Assembly (NCBI GenBank): GCA_018267385.1
Contig: JAFDYN010000009.1
Span: forward strand, 62,001-126,000
Length of the DNA: 64,000 bases
Reading direction: 5' to 3'
From: Bacteroidota bacterium
GTDB taxonomy: Bacteria > Bacteroidota > Bacteroidia > Chitinophagales > LD1
In this document: positions 27,063 to 36,918 of the stretch, piece after piece
Layout: each line of letters begins with the position of its first letter
Numbering within the stretch: position 1 is the stretch's first letter
The notes under the pieces: generated by a model
Told to the model about the DNA's origin: nothing
Databases searched by the model: none
The model's input: the letters and a program-made list of their open reading frames with translations, nothing else
Position numbers and translations under genes: made by a program

Positions 27063-28124
27063 ATGACCAAAGAAGAAATAATAAAGCTCCTCGGCGAAGA
27101 GAAAGCTGAGTATCTGCTGGCGCATGAATCCAAGACTTTTGCAAAGGACTCTCTCTACCTCCCACGTAGGGATTTCGTAGAGCGCTACTGGAAGGACAGC
27201 AACCGCAATATACAGACCCTACGCAGCCTGCAGACTATAGCCGGTACGGGCCGCCTCAAAAATAGCGGCTATGTATCTATCCTCCCTGTAGACCAGGGCA
27301 TAGAGCACTCTGCCGGCGCATCTTTTGCACCGAATCCGGTGTGCTTTGACCCGGAGGGTATCGTGAAGCTGGCCATAGAGGGCGGCTGCAATGCTGTAGC
27401 TTCTACCTATGGTGTACTGGCCTCTGTAGCACGCAAGTATGCACACAGGATCCCGTTCATAGTCAAGATCAACCACAATGAATTTCTGAGCTATCCCAAT
27501 AGCTACGACCAGATCATGTTTGGTACGATCAAGGATGCCTGGAACATGGGTGCTGTGGCAGTAGGTGCCACTATCTATTTCGGCTCAGCTGAGTCTAAGA
27601 GGCAGATAGTAGAAGTGGCCAAGGCATTCGAATATGCGCATGAGCTGGGTATGGCTACCGTGCTGTGGTGCTACCTGAGAAATGAGAATTTTAAGAAAGA
27701 TGGTGTGGACTATCACGTAGCTGCTGACCTCACTGGCCAGGCTAACCATATCGGTGTGACCATCCAGGCGGATATCATCAAGCAGAAGCTCCCTGAGAAT
27801 AACGGTGGCTACAACGCACTGAAGTTTGGCAAGACCGACAAGCGCGTATACAGCAACCTGACCACTGACCACCCGATAGATCTGACCCGCTACCAGCTGG
27901 CTAACTGCTATATGGGACGTGTGGGCCTGATCAACTCAGGTGGTGCCTCATCTGGTGACTCTGACTTGGCTGAAGCAGTAACTACAGCTATCATCAATAA
28001 GCGTGCAGGTGGCATGGGCCTGATCTCTGGCCGCAAGGCATTCCAGCGTCCGCTGAAGGAGGGGGTAGCCCTGCTCAATGCGATACAGGACGTCTACCTG
28101 AGCAAGGATGTGACCATCGCATAA
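27063..28124 (+). CDS. fbaB: Class I fructose-bisphosphate aldolase (DhnA/FbaB type)
   Basis: 353 residues from the ATG at 27063 ([19 protein letters not shown]); the upstream frame to 27033 overlaps the promoter. It splits fructose-1,6-bisphosphate to DHAP and G3P through a Schiff base, without metal. Signatures are [20 protein letters not shown] (substrate-binding Asp/Gln), [21 protein letters not shown] with a Lys, GATIYFGS, and the conserved [20 protein letters not shown] segment that carries the Schiff-base Lys, then INSGGASSG and [15 protein letters not shown] at the phosphate site. The enzyme class is that typical of archaea and many bacteria. Confidence 0.93.
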   Translation: MTKEEIIKLLGEEKAEYLLAHESKTFAKDSLYLPRRDFVERYWKDSNRNIQTLRSLQTIAGTGRLKNSGYVSILPVDQGIEHSAGASFAPNPVCFDPEGIVKLAIEGGCNAVASTYGVLASVARKYAHRIPFIVKINHNEFLSYPNSYDQIMFGTIKDAWNMGAVAVGATIYFGSAESKRQIVEVAKAFEYAHELGMATVLWCYLRNENFKKDGVDYHVAADLTGQANHIGVTIQADIIKQKLPENNGGYNALKFGKTDKRVYSNLTTDHPIDLTRYQLANCYMGRVGLINSGGASSGDSDLAEAVTTAIINKRAGGMGLISGRKAFQRPLKEGVALLNAIQDVYLSKDVTIA

Positions 28125-28281
28125 TCTTTCGTATCTTTAAAAATCTGTGGCTGCCTGACCGGCAGCAGCAGGACGGAGGAGGTGGTTTTAGTCACTAAAT
28201 CAAACAATCTGTGATTGTATTTCTTCACTGTATAAATGTGCCGGCTCAGCCTCTCGTAGGCCGGGCCAGCCAAAGGTATAT

Positions 28282-29142
28282 ATGAGCCAGGAAAGAGTGC
28301 CGTGGTGGAAGCGCCTGCGCAAGGGCGTAGAGACAAACACCGAGCAGAAGCTGGAGACCCCTGATGGCGTCTGGCATAAATGCAACGGCTGCAAAAAAGT
28401 ATATCTAACTACACAACTGGAGGAGAACCTCTACACGTGCCCTCACTGCAACTATCACGAGCGGATAGATGCAGAGGCCTATTTCTCCATCCTCTTTGAT
28501 GACGAGCAATATGAGGAGCTGTATGGCACGCTGAGGCCGGTAGACTTTCTTGAGTTTACTGACTCTAAGCCGTATAGCAAGCGTATCACGGAGACAGAGG
28601 ATAAGACAGGGCTGAATGAGTCTATGCGCGTAGCTACCGGCACGACCGGTGGGCACGGACTCACCGTAGCTGCTATGGACTTCCGCTACATAGGTGGCTC
28701 TATGGGCTCAGTGATGGGAGAGAAGATAGCCCGCGGCATAGACCATGCTATCAAGCATAAGACGGCCTTTATGATCATATCCCGCTCTGGTGGTGCGCGT
28801 ATGCAGGAGTCGGCCTTTAGCCTGATGCAGATGGCCAAGACCTCTGCCAAGCTGACGCAGCTGGCCGATGCCAAACTACCTTACATTTCGCTGATGACCA
28901 ATCCTACTACCGGTGGCGTCACAGCTTCCTTTGCCATGCTGGGAGACTTCAATATAGCTGAGCCGGGTGCGCTGATAGGCTTCGCCGGGCCGCGCGTGAT
29001 AGAGGAGACCACCCGCAAAAAGCTACCGGAGGGTTTCCAGACATCAGAGTTTCAGCTGGAGAATGGCTTCCTGGATTTCATCATAGACCGCAAGGAGCTG
29101 AAGAGTAAGATCGGGCAGCTGCTTGGGTTGATGAAGGGCTAA
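28282..29142 (+). CDS. accD: Acetyl-CoA carboxylase carboxyltransferase subunit beta
   Basis: 286 residues. With AccA it transfers the carboxyl group from biotin to acetyl-CoA to make malonyl-CoA for fatty acids. The N-terminal zinc ribbon is visible as C34-x2-C37 and C53-x2-C56 (WHKCNGCKKVY ... YTCPHCNYHE). The crotonase-like core has FMIISRSGGARMQE and the oxyanion-hole glycines TNPTTGGVTASFAMLGD, then IGFAGPRVIEETT. The length is normal. accA and accBC are not nearby. Confidence 0.96.
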   Translation: MSQERVPWWKRLRKGVETNTEQKLETPDGVWHKCNGCKKVYLTTQLEENLYTCPHCNYHERIDAEAYFSILFDDEQYEELYGTLRPVDFLEFTDSKPYSKRITETEDKTGLNESMRVATGTTGGHGLTVAAMDFRYIGGSMGSVMGEKIARGIDHAIKHKTAFMIISRSGGARMQESAFSLMQMAKTSAKLTQLADAKLPYISLMTNPTTGGVTASFAMLGDFNIAEPGALIGFAGPRVIEETTRKKLPEGFQTSEFQLENGFLDFIIDRKELKSKIGQLLGLMKG

Positions 29143-29205
29143 ATACACCTTTTTTATAATGCTTAGTGTTTTATGGAATGCGATAAGTACTCGCATCTCA
29201 TGATC

Positions 29206-29628
29206 ATGAAAACTTGCTTCTTAATATTATCCACTCTATTTCTTTCGAGCCAGCAAAGCTCAGTAAAGACTTACACCACATACGTAGAGGTCATGCCGGA
29301 ATACCCGGGCGGAGAAGAGAAACTAATGAACTTTATTTATAGCAATCTGCGCTATCCCGATTGGTCTTATGAGCATCATATCCAGGGCAGATCTGTCGTG
29401 AGTTTTACCGTGCTGGCGACTGGCAAAGTGGATTCCGTACATATTGTCCGGGGCATGGCGTCAGATCTTGATCAAGAGGCCTTGCGTGTCGTTCGTATGT
29501 TGGACAATTTTAAACCAGGCATGCTATCTGGTAAGCCTATTCCTGTCCGCTATACACTGCCAATAATGTTTCGGATAGACACTGTACATCCGGATAGCAG
29601 AAGTGTGCCCCATCCATCCTATCGCTAG
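29206..29628 (+). CDS. Secreted protein with one TonB C-terminal domain
   Basis: 140 residues from the ATG at 29206; ATGs at 29200 and 29173 are possible. A signal-like N-terminus (MKTCFLILSTLFLSS) is followed at once by one TonB_C-like domain: VMPEYPGGEEKLMNFIYSNL, RYPDWSYEHHIQGRSVVSFT, then DQEALRVVRMLDNFKPG and PVRYTLPIMF. Unlike true TonB it has no Pro-rich linker and no ExbD-contacting TM motif, so it is probably free in the periplasm or tethered only by its signal. It is the first of three such genes (one, four and two domains). Confidence 0.78.
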   Translation: MKTCFLILSTLFLSSQQSSVKTYTTYVEVMPEYPGGEEKLMNFIYSNLRYPDWSYEHHIQGRSVVSFTVLATGKVDSVHIVRGMASDLDQEALRVVRMLDNFKPGMLSGKPIPVRYTLPIMFRIDTVHPDSRSVPHPSYR

Positions 29629-29669
29629 TTTGCCAGGATAAAGTGACACAGATAAAAGCCCACGATTCC

Positions 29670-29677
29670 TATATTTG
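29670..29677 (+). promoter_or_regulatory. -7 element before the four-domain gene
   Basis: TATATTTG, 24 nt before the ATG at 29702. Confidence 0.55.
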
Positions 29678-29701
29678 TCTGCTTTACAGACATTACCTTA
29701 T

Positions 29702-31033
29702 ATGAAAATCATCTCCCTCGCGCTCGCGCTCTTTCTTTCATTCACCCTAGTGGCACAGGTAGATACCAGCAAGGTCTATACAGTGGTGCAGCAGATGCCG
29801 GAGTTTCCCGGAGGGCAGGATTCTATGAACCGCTATCTGGCTACGCACACGCACTACCCGGAGCAAGCCAGTGACAGCGCCATACAGGGCCGCGTAGTCA
29901 TAGGCTATGTGGTCAACCGGGATGGTAGCATATCCAATGTAGACGTAAAGCGCCATGTGCATCCACTGCTGGATGCCGAGGCCATGCGTGTGGTCCGGTC
30001 CTTCCCGCGACAGCATCTGGGTATGCAGGGGGGCCAGGCTGTGAAAGTCAGCATGGTTGTACCTGTCACTTTCAAGATCGCGTTAGAACCTGAGTTTGTG
30101 CTGCCCGTTTTCCCGGGTGGTGAGCAAGCGATGAAGGAATATCTGCGGGCAAATATCAAGCACAAAGACGGTGCGCGCGGCTTCCTCGGGCTCGTGCCAG
30201 TAGCTTTTACTATCGATACAGGTGGCAATATATCGGACGCCCATTGTAGCCTCAGTGTGCCTGGAGATATAGACTCTGAGGCTGTACGGGTCGTGATGTC
30301 GATGCCGCGGTTTCAGCCGGCTAAACAAAAAGGACATACTGAGCCGTCACAGCTGATGCTGAATGTTTCCTTTTTTGATGAGCGCTACGTAGTAGATGCA
30401 GAAGGCAACTACAACGGTACTGCTTTGGATGAGTGGCCCTCATTTCCGGGTGGATATCCGGCTCAGCGTGCTTTCTTTGAAAAGTATCTAAGCGCTTTTT
30501 ACTCACTGAGAGATAAAATGAAAGGACTCATAGTAGAATTTACCTCTCTGCCTGACAGTTCGATCTCGGGTATCACTATCACTAGTGGTATCACAGATGT
30601 GACAGATGCGCAGCTGAAAGCTGTTATCGCGAGGATAGGGAAATTCAAGCCCGGAATATATAATGGCAAGCCCGTGAAAACGCGGGTAAGATATGTCATA
30701 GATACTTTCTCCAGGATCGCAGCTAATCCTATCTTTTCTGCAATGCCACGGTTTCCAGGTGGTTTGGATAGCCTGAGGAACTTTGTACAATCGCAAGTAC
30801 GGTATCCCGAACTGGAGAGGGAAAATGGTATCCAGGCCCGGGTAGTGGTACGATTTAAAGTAGAAGAGGATGGACGTACCAACGAGATAGTAGTAGATAA
30901 GGGCAATCACCGCGCACTGGACATGGAAGCTGCGCGCGTGGTCAGTATACTGCCTAATTTTATACCGGGTACGCTACAGGGTATACCTGTAAGTGTACCG
31001 TTTATATTTCCGGTAGCATTCATTTTGAAATGA
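29702..31033 (+). CDS. Secreted protein with four tandem TonB C-terminal domains
   Basis: 443 residues from the ATG at 29702, which begins a signal peptide (MKIISLALALFLSFTLVAQ). The mature part is four TonB_C-like repeats: about 28-125 (MPEFPGGQDSM, YPEQASDSAIQGRVVIGYVV), 134-232 (LPVFPGGEQAMKEYLRANI), 242-340 (WPSFPGGYPAQRAFFEKYL) and 348-443 (MPRFPGGLDSLRNFVQSQV, YPELERENGIQARVVVRFKV). Repeats 1 and 4 keep the full pattern including D-x-EA-x-RVV and PGT-x-x-G-x-PV. Repeats 2 and 3 are more diverged and lack the YP step. There is no TM apart from the signal peptide, no Pro-rich spacer and no lipobox. Stop and following start are close (the next ATG overlaps or lies 5 bp away), so it is co-transcribed with the 31039 gene. 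Confidence 0.8.
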   Translation: MKIISLALALFLSFTLVAQVDTSKVYTVVQQMPEFPGGQDSMNRYLATHTHYPEQASDSAIQGRVVIGYVVNRDGSISNVDVKRHVHPLLDAEAMRVVRSFPRQHLGMQGGQAVKVSMVVPVTFKIALEPEFVLPVFPGGEQAMKEYLRANIKHKDGARGFLGLVPVAFTIDTGGNISDAHCSLSVPGDIDSEAVRVVMSMPRFQPAKQKGHTEPSQLMLNVSFFDERYVVDAEGNYNGTALDEWPSFPGGYPAQRAFFEKYLSAFYSLRDKMKGLIVEFTSLPDSSISGITITSGITDVTDAQLKAVIARIGKFKPGIYNGKPVKTRVRYVIDTFSRIAANPIFSAMPRFPGGLDSLRNFVQSQVRYPELERENGIQARVVVRFKVEEDGRTNEIVVDKGNHRALDMEAARVVSILPNFIPGTLQGIPVSVPFIFPVAFILK

Positions 31034-31038
31034 TAAAT

Positions 31039-31830
31039 ATGAAACACGTTTTTGTATTCTGCGGTATAATTATCTCGTTTTGGAGTTTTGGGCAGGCCTC
31101 ACAGTCTGATAGTGTGACGTCTATGCCACCCCGGTATGTGAACGGAGACAGTGTTTTCAGTATGATAGAGGAGATGCCATCCTATCCGGGTGGAGAGGGG
31201 GCTCTGATGCAGTTCATACAGAATACGATAAATTATCCCGACTATGAGCGTGAAAATGACATACAAGGTCGCGTTGTAGTCGGTTTTGTGGTCAATGAAG
31301 ATGGCAGCCTGTCAGATATCAGAATCCTCAAAAGTGTATCTCATGGTATAGACTCTGAATCTCTCAGGGTAGTACGACTATTCCCTCACTTTATACCAGG
31401 CCGGCATAATAGCAAGGCCGTCAAGGTTGACTATGGTTTCCCGATAAATTTTAAGCTGGCCACCGATCCGGATCTTTTGCAGACAGAGGTCCGCTCTCAT
31501 CCTGTGCCGCCACCACCGCCGCCACCGGGCCGGTCAGAAGTTGTATATATGCCACCTGCCTTTAATGGTGGGGATGATGCCCTCATGACTTATATCTCCG
31601 CGAAAGCACTGCGATACAGCAAAAAAGGACAAGAGGATACACGCGTATTTATGGTTCAGATAGATGAACGAGGTGCGGTCAAGGAGGTCGGGGCATATAC
31701 AGGAGTAGAGGATAGCTATACTAAGAAGGCTAGAACGATCATTCAATCGCTGCCCAGATTTACCCCCGCCACCAGAAACGGGGAACCTGTTCCGTCTTTG
31801 TATATGATACCAGTACGGTTTAAAAGATAG
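31039..31830 (+). CDS. Secreted protein with two tandem TonB C-terminal domains
   Basis: 263 residues from the ATG at 31039 (MKHVFVFCGIIISFWSFGQA signal peptide); an ATG at 31030 overlaps the previous stop. Domain 1 (about 40-142) is canonical: EEMPSYPGGEGALMQFIQNT, YPDYERENDIQGRVVVGFVV, D-x-ESLRVVRLFPHFIPG. A short proline run (PPPPPPPG) separates it from domain 2 (about 170-263), which begins PPAFNGGDDALMTYI, keeps G-V-K-E-V and PRFTPATRNGEP, but has lost the YP motif. The run of six to seven prolines is far shorter than the spanning linker of a true TonB. Confidence 0.78.
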   Translation: MKHVFVFCGIIISFWSFGQASQSDSVTSMPPRYVNGDSVFSMIEEMPSYPGGEGALMQFIQNTINYPDYERENDIQGRVVVGFVVNEDGSLSDIRILKSVSHGIDSESLRVVRLFPHFIPGRHNSKAVKVDYGFPINFKLATDPDLLQTEVRSHPVPPPPPPPGRSEVVYMPPAFNGGDDALMTYISAKALRYSKKGQEDTRVFMVQIDERGAVKEVGAYTGVEDSYTKKARTIIQSLPRFTPATRNGEPVPSLYMIPVRFKR

Positions 31831-31903
31831 GTGTGAGCAACCGGCTGGCGCTGCCTGACCAAGGTAGATAAGACATCAGAGCTATGGTCAAAAGCATAAT
31901 GCC

Positions 31904-31911
31904 TATATTTG
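31904..31911 (+). promoter_or_regulatory. -7 element of the LolC/E-like permease gene
   Basis: TATATTTG; the inferred start of transcription is about 31917, which rules out the first in-frame TTG at 31909 and favours the TTG at 31933. Confidence 0.6.
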
Positions 31912-31932
31912 AATCTACAACCTGCTTCTGAT

Positions 31933-33240
31933 TTGAATACCGAACTCTTTATAGTCCGCAAGATCGCCTTTAGCAGGTCGAGGTCTTTTTCGTCATTTAT
32001 CATCCGTATAGCGATAGCGGCTGTAGCGCTCAGCGTGGCAGTGATGATCGTGACATCTTCATTCATCAATGGTTTCCAGAAAGAGATAAGGGGTAAGATA
32101 TTTGCCTTTTGGGCGCACATGCACATCAAGCCCTACAGTATGGCAGACTCTTATGAGTCCGGTGCGGTGTACAAGTATCAGGACTTCTACAAGCACCCTG
32201 AGATGCTGCCTTATGTCAAGCACATTGAGGTGTCTGCCATTAAGGGCGGCCTGCTGAAGACAAAGGATGACTTTGACGGGATCGTACTACGAGGGGTGGG
32301 AGAGGACTTTGACTGGTCGGTACTGCAGCCCTATCTGAAGCGCGGTCAGATCATAAGTGCAGATAGTACGGAGTCGCTGCGACAGATACTGATATCCAAG
32401 GCTACTGCGGATAGACTTCAGCTCGATACGGGAGATAAGGTGGTGGTCAATTTCATAGGACAAGAGATGCGGGCGAGGCCCTTCCGTGTACGTGGTATCT
32501 ATGAGACGGGTATAGAGGAGTTTGACAAGGAGATAGCTATGGTAGATATCCGGGTGATACAGGATATCAATGGCTGGGGGCGTGACTCAGTAGGTGGATT
32601 TGATGTCTTCCTGAAGGATGGACAGCTATTCAAAAGCCGGGCGCGGGCATATTACCTGTCGGTCTTTGGCGGGCTGCTGAATAAGGAGCAGTACGATGAA
32701 CTGAACCGCGACCCGATAGACGACCTGACCGCGCGCATGAACCATGAGATCCATGCAGACTACCTGGGGGTAAACTCGATCAAGGAGCTGAAGCCGGGGC
32801 TCTTTGACTGGCTGGATCTACAAACTATGAATGAGCTGATCATACTGGTACTGATGATACTGGTGGCAGTGATCAATATGGTGACGACCCTACTGATCCT
32901 GATACTGGACCGGACCAATATGATAGGCCTGCTCAAAGCCTTGGGTAGCAACAATGCCTCTATGAGCAAGCTCTTCCTGTACTATGCGCTGGTGATCATC
33001 GGTGCGGGACTATTGATAGGCAATGTAGCGGGCCTGGGGATCTGCCTGGTGCAGCAGCACTGGCACCTGATCAAGCTGCCGCAAGAGTCCTACTATATCT
33101 CGTATGCGCCTATCAGCATCAGCTGGCTCTGGATAGTGGGGGTGAATGTGGGTACGGTGGTGGTATGCCTGGTGCTGCTCATAGTGCCCTCGCGGCTGGT
33201 GAGCCGGATCACGCCGGTGCGGGCGCTGCGGTTTGAGTGA
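31933..33240 (+). CDS. ABC transporter permease, LolC/LolE (FtsX) type
   Basis: About 435 residues. No ATG lies before the conserved start; TTG at 31933 (then NTELFIVRKIAFS) is chosen because the TAnnTTTG element overlaps the only earlier TTG. The N-terminus FSSFIIRIAIAAVALSVAVM is the first TM, followed by a large periplasmic MacB-like domain (about 50-270) and three TMs in the C-terminal part (about 285-430), the FtsX fold. The final SRLVSRITPVRALRFE is a typical end of LolC/E. The family extracts lipoproteins from the inner membrane for transfer to LolA. The ATPase LolD is not nearby, which is normal in this phylum. Confidence 0.85.
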   Translation: MNTELFIVRKIAFSRSRSFSSFIIRIAIAAVALSVAVMIVTSSFINGFQKEIRGKIFAFWAHMHIKPYSMADSYESGAVYKYQDFYKHPEMLPYVKHIEVSAIKGGLLKTKDDFDGIVLRGVGEDFDWSVLQPYLKRGQIISADSTESLRQILISKATADRLQLDTGDKVVVNFIGQEMRARPFRVRGIYETGIEEFDKEIAMVDIRVIQDINGWGRDSVGGFDVFLKDGQLFKSRARAYYLSVFGGLLNKEQYDELNRDPIDDLTARMNHEIHADYLGVNSIKELKPGLFDWLDLQTMNELIILVLMILVAVINMVTTLLILILDRTNMIGLLKALGSNNASMSKLFLYYALVIIGAGLLIGNVAGLGICLVQQHWHLIKLPQESYYISYAPISISWLWIVGVNVGTVVVCLVLLIVPSRLVSRITPVRALRFE

Positions 33241-33440
33241 ATCTAAGGTTCTCCCGTGTAAGCTAGTTAACCTCTCTAAATCTCCCTAAAATAGAGGAGA
33301 CTTAATAGCCGTTACTTCTTCGTAAGGAAATTCGACTGATTCTACTGCTATAAACTGATTAATTGTGTCAAATCATGAAAGTAGGTGTAACATTCCACAT
33401 ACAGGCCAATAACTTTCTGGGATGTCTTCTTGCTAAACGT

Positions 33441-33448
33441 TACTTTTG
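33441..33448 (+). promoter_or_regulatory. -7 element of guaA, 5 nt from the ATG
   Basis: TACTTTTG is followed by CGGCC and then the ATG at 33454. If transcription starts at the normal distance, the mRNA is leaderless or nearly so. Confidence 0.6.
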
Positions 33449-33453
33449 CGGCC

Positions 33454-34995
33454 ATGCAAGAAAAAATACTGATCGTAGACTTCGGTTCGCAGTATACACA
33501 GCTCATAGCGCGCCGCATCCGCGAGTCTGAGGTCTACTGCGAGATAGTTCCCTTCAATAAAATCCCAACCCTGACACCTGATATCAAAGGCGTGATCCTC
33601 TCCGGGTCGCCTGCCTCTGTGCGGGACGAGTCAGCACCGGATATAGATATAGAAAAGCTGACCGATCAGGTGCCGCTACTCGGTGTGTGCTATGGTGCAC
33701 AGCTGTTGGCGCAGAAATTTGGCGGCAAGGTGGAGAAGAGCGATAAGCGCGAGTATGGCCGTGCGCATCTGGATATACAGGACTATAGCACAAAGCTATT
33801 TGAAGGGGTGCCTGACCACTCGCAGATATGGATGAGCCATGGTGACTCTATCACATCTGTAGGCGATCGGTTTGATATCATAGCAAAGTCTGATTCGATA
33901 CCGGTTGCGGCCTTCAAGGCGAAGGATAATGCCTTTGGTCATACCGTTTATGCTATTCAGTTTCACCCGGAGGTGTATCACTCTACGGATGGACATAAGA
34001 TATTGAACAACTTCCTCTTTGGAGTTTGTGGCCTGGCGCACAAGTGGACGCCGGCGTCTTTCGTGGCTGAGACTGTAGCCGGTCTGAAAGAGCAGATAGG
34101 TGAGGAGCATGTGCTACTCGGTCTCAGTGGTGGTGTAGACTCATCGGTAGCGGCACTGCTGCTGCAGAGGGCAGTAGGCAGTAACTTGCTCTGTATCTTC
34201 GTAGATAATGGGCTGCTACGCAAGAATGAATTTGAGGGTGTACTGGAGCAGTACAAGGATATGGGCTTGAATGTGGTAGGTGTACGTGCCGGAGATAAAT
34301 TCCTTTCAGAACTAGCGGGGGTCACTGATCCTGAGCAGAAGCGCAAGATCATAGGTCGCGTGTTCATAGAAGTGTTTGAGGCCGAGGCAAATAAACACCC
34401 CGAGGTGAAGTGGCTGGCTCAGGGTACCATCTATCCGGACGTGATAGAGTCGGTATCTGTGAAAGGACCATCTATGACCATCAAATCTCACCACAATGTG
34501 GGTGGGCTGCCAGACAGGCTGAAATTGAAACTGGTCGAGCCGCTGCGTTTGCTATTCAAAGACGAGGTACGCCGCGCTGGTAAAGAGCTCGGATTGCACC
34601 CCGATATATTGCACAGGCATCCTTTCCCGGGTCCGGGTCTCGCTGTGCGTATCCTGGGTGATATCACTCCAGAGAAAGTCCGCATACTGCAAGATGCAGA
34701 CGATATCTTCATAGGCAATCTGAAGAAGTATGAGCTATATGATAAAGTATGGCAGGCAGGAGTGATCCTGACCCCGATCAAAGCAGTAGGAGTGATGGGT
34801 GATGAGCGTACCTACGAGAATGTGGTAGCGCTCCGCGCGGTAAACTCTACAGACGGTATGACTGCAGACTGGTCTCACCTGCCTTATGAGTTTCTGGCGA
34901 AAACGTCTAATGAGATCATCAACCAGGTGCGCGGTATCAACAGGGTAGTCTATGATATCAGCTCCAAGCCGCCGGCTACGATAGAATGGGAGTAG
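33454..34995 (+). CDS. guaA: GMP synthase (glutamine-hydrolysing)
   Basis: 513 residues from the ATG at 33454 ([20 protein letters not shown]), where known GuaA proteins start. It aminates XMP to GMP. The class I glutaminase has Cys79 in [12 protein letters not shown] and the His/Glu pair in FHPEVYHS. The ATP-pyrophosphatase domain carries the PP-loop [16 protein letters not shown]. The C-terminal dimerisation domain shows [16 protein letters not shown] and ends [16 protein letters not shown]. The gene appears monocistronic. purL lies at the other end of the window; there is no local purine operon. Confidence 0.97.
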   Translation: MQEKILIVDFGSQYTQLIARRIRESEVYCEIVPFNKIPTLTPDIKGVILSGSPASVRDESAPDIDIEKLTDQVPLLGVCYGAQLLAQKFGGKVEKSDKREYGRAHLDIQDYSTKLFEGVPDHSQIWMSHGDSITSVGDRFDIIAKSDSIPVAAFKAKDNAFGHTVYAIQFHPEVYHSTDGHKILNNFLFGVCGLAHKWTPASFVAETVAGLKEQIGEEHVLLGLSGGVDSSVAALLLQRAVGSNLLCIFVDNGLLRKNEFEGVLEQYKDMGLNVVGVRAGDKFLSELAGVTDPEQKRKIIGRVFIEVFEAEANKHPEVKWLAQGTIYPDVIESVSVKGPSMTIKSHHNVGGLPDRLKLKLVEPLRLLFKDEVRRAGKELGLHPDILHRHPFPGPGLAVRILGDITPEKVRILQDADDIFIGNLKKYELYDKVWQAGVILTPIKAVGVMGDERTYENVVALRAVNSTDGMTADWSHLPYEFLAKTSNEIINQVRGINRVVYDISSKPPATIEWE

Positions 34996-35097
34996 GCTAA
35001 CAATTGTTAGTTAATTAGTATTCGTCTGAGTTATGTTAAAAATCATGTGACCTGATAGTTAGTTTTCTAATATCGTAATGTAAACAGCCCCACAGAT

Positions 35098-36486
35098 ATG
35101 AAACAGATACGTCTCTACCTGGCTATTGTATTGCCCCTGCTGGCAGGTATCTTCGCGATCACATACTATGGTGGCAATGCTCATCCGGCGCAGGTGTCGC
35201 CGGCAGAAGGAGCGGGTTTCGATCCGGCCAAGTTTCTGAAGGCTGCGTTTCACAATCCACTCTCTATGATCCTGATCCAGCTCATAGTGATACTGGCTGT
35301 AGCCAAGGTAGTGGGATGGCTCTTTACCAAGATAAGGCAACAGTCAGTGATGGGGGAGATCGTGGCTGGCATCATGCTGGGACCATCTCTGCTGGGATGG
35401 ATAGCGCCAGAGTTTTCCGCTTCATTGTTTCCTAAAGATTCACTCGTACATCTCAATATTTTGAGTCAGTTAGGGTTGCTGATCTTTATGTTTTGCATCG
35501 GTATGGAGCTGGATATAGATGCTATCCACAAGCATTTCGGTAAATCTATGGTGATCAGCCATAGCAGTATTGCGGTGCCGTTCTTGCTGGGTACTGGGTT
35601 TGCATGGTTTACCTATGAGAGGTTTGGTGTGGCTAAGTCGGGTTTTGTAGCCTACTCGCTTTTTATGGGCATCGCTATGAGTATTACGGCTTTCCCGGTA
35701 CTGGCGCGCATACTGAAAGAGCGCGGCATGACCACCGGCTACCTGGGTAGCATGGCGCTGATGTGCGCAGCTATAGATGATGTGAGTGCCTGGTGTATCC
35801 TGCCAGTAGTAGTAGCTATCACTAAAGCAGAAAGTATGCAGGGGGTAGTCGTGACCGTGATACTGACTGCGATTTTTGTCTCCATGATGATCTTTGTAGT
35901 AAAGCCTGCGCTGCAGAAATACTACGAAAGACAGCAGAAGCGCGGTATAGAGTTTATAGCCATCGCACTCTTCGTCCTACTGGCCTCGGCATTGACCTCT
36001 GAGATCATAGGTATCCATGCTCTGTTTGGCGCCTTCATAGCGGGTGCCGTGCTGCCGGGTAGCAAGGAGCTACGACACAATATGACCGAGCGTCTGGAGG
36101 GCGTCAGCGTATCACTACTACTACCTATTTTCTTTGTACTGACAGGGCTGCGTACCAAGATCAATGTACTTACTGACCCTACTCTATTGCCAGTGTTCTT
36201 CATTATATTGGGGCTAGCTATATCTGGCAAACTGATAGGCAGCGCCGTGGCAGCGAGATTTTCGGGATTCAACTGGCGGGATAGCATCGGTATTGGTGCC
36301 CTGATGAATACACGCGGTCTGATGGAACTGATCGTGCTTAATATCGGATTTGACCTCGGAGTACTGAAGCAAGAGGTATTCAGCATGATGGTATTTATGG
36401 CGCTGATCACTACCTTTATGACTGCGCCTATACTAGACCAGCTAGAGCGCCCATCGGCCGCTGCTGCGCCTAAGGTGAGCCATTGA
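35098..36486 (+). CDS. Cation/proton antiporter, CPA2 (KefB/GerN-like)
   Basis: 462 residues with about 12-13 TM helices. After a signal-anchor-like first helix, the CPA2 motif [20 protein letters not shown] is seen (about 82-101). [16 protein letters not shown] is the conserved Na+/H+ exchanger segment, followed by [14 protein letters not shown] with the ion-binding Asp pair (DD). No RCK/TrkA domain is attached, so it is of the short, unregulated type. It exchanges Na+ or K+ for H+ across the inner membrane; ion preference cannot be read from sequence. It stands alone in an intergenic-flanked position. Confidence 0.88.
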   Translation: MKQIRLYLAIVLPLLAGIFAITYYGGNAHPAQVSPAEGAGFDPAKFLKAAFHNPLSMILIQLIVILAVAKVVGWLFTKIRQQSVMGEIVAGIMLGPSLLGWIAPEFSASLFPKDSLVHLNILSQLGLLIFMFCIGMELDIDAIHKHFGKSMVISHSSIAVPFLLGTGFAWFTYERFGVAKSGFVAYSLFMGIAMSITAFPVLARILKERGMTTGYLGSMALMCAAIDDVSAWCILPVVVAITKAESMQGVVVTVILTAIFVSMMIFVVKPALQKYYERQQKRGIEFIAIALFVLLASALTSEIIGIHALFGAFIAGAVLPGSKELRHNMTERLEGVSVSLLLPIFFVLTGLRTKINVLTDPTLLPVFFIILGLAISGKLIGSAVAARFSGFNWRDSIGIGALMNTRGLMELIVLNIGFDLGVLKQEVFSMMVFMALITTFMTAPILDQLERPSAAAAPKVSH

Positions 36487-36624
36487 TCGGCCTCAGCGCA
36501 ATTAATTACTTCCCATTTCGTCTGTTAAAAAGTAAGCATTCTGATGTTTGCACGTATATATTTTGTGTGAAGATTGAGATTTCAGAGGTTTTATGCTTAG
36601 TTTCAAAAAAGAAAGGAGTCTAGT

Positions 36625-36918
36625 ATGGATCAATATCTGGTGGAGATGACGCTGCCTGAGTTTACGGAGGAGTTTATGGAGCTAATACCGGCGCAGCGCG
36701 CATTTGTAAATGAATGTATGGTCAAGGGCACGATCCTCAGCTATTCGCTGGCAGAGGACAGGTCAAAACTTTGGATTGTTTTTTCCGCAAAATCCAGAGT
36801 AGAGCTGATGAAAGTACTGCATAAGTTTCCGGTGATAAAATTTGTGACTATCAAGACTTTCCCCCTAATGTTTCACAACTCTATGGAGCTGATGCTCCCC
36901 GCTATATCGCTGAACTAA
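36625..36918 (+). CDS. Small YciI/muconolactone-isomerase-like protein
   Basis: 97 residues, cytoplasmic, no signal. The pattern YLVEMTLPEFTEEFMELIPA, then RAFVNECMVKGTILSYSLAE, then LWIVFSAKSRVELMKVLHKF is that of a dimeric alpha/beta-barrel (ferredoxin-like) fold such as YCII or muconolactone delta-isomerase. No catalytic role is evident. Its stop overlaps the end of the convergent fmt by a few bases. The fold assignment is by pattern only. Confidence 0.5.
   Translation: MDQYLVEMTLPEFTEEFMELIPAQRAFVNECMVKGTILSYSLAEDRSKLWIVFSAKSRVELMKVLHKFPVIKFVTIKTFPLMFHNSMELMLPAISLN

Noticed and set aside
33241..33453. Purine riboswitch upstream of guaA
   Set aside because: No conserved purine-aptamer loops or paired arms found, and the promoter element sits 5 nt from the ATG, leaving no leader.
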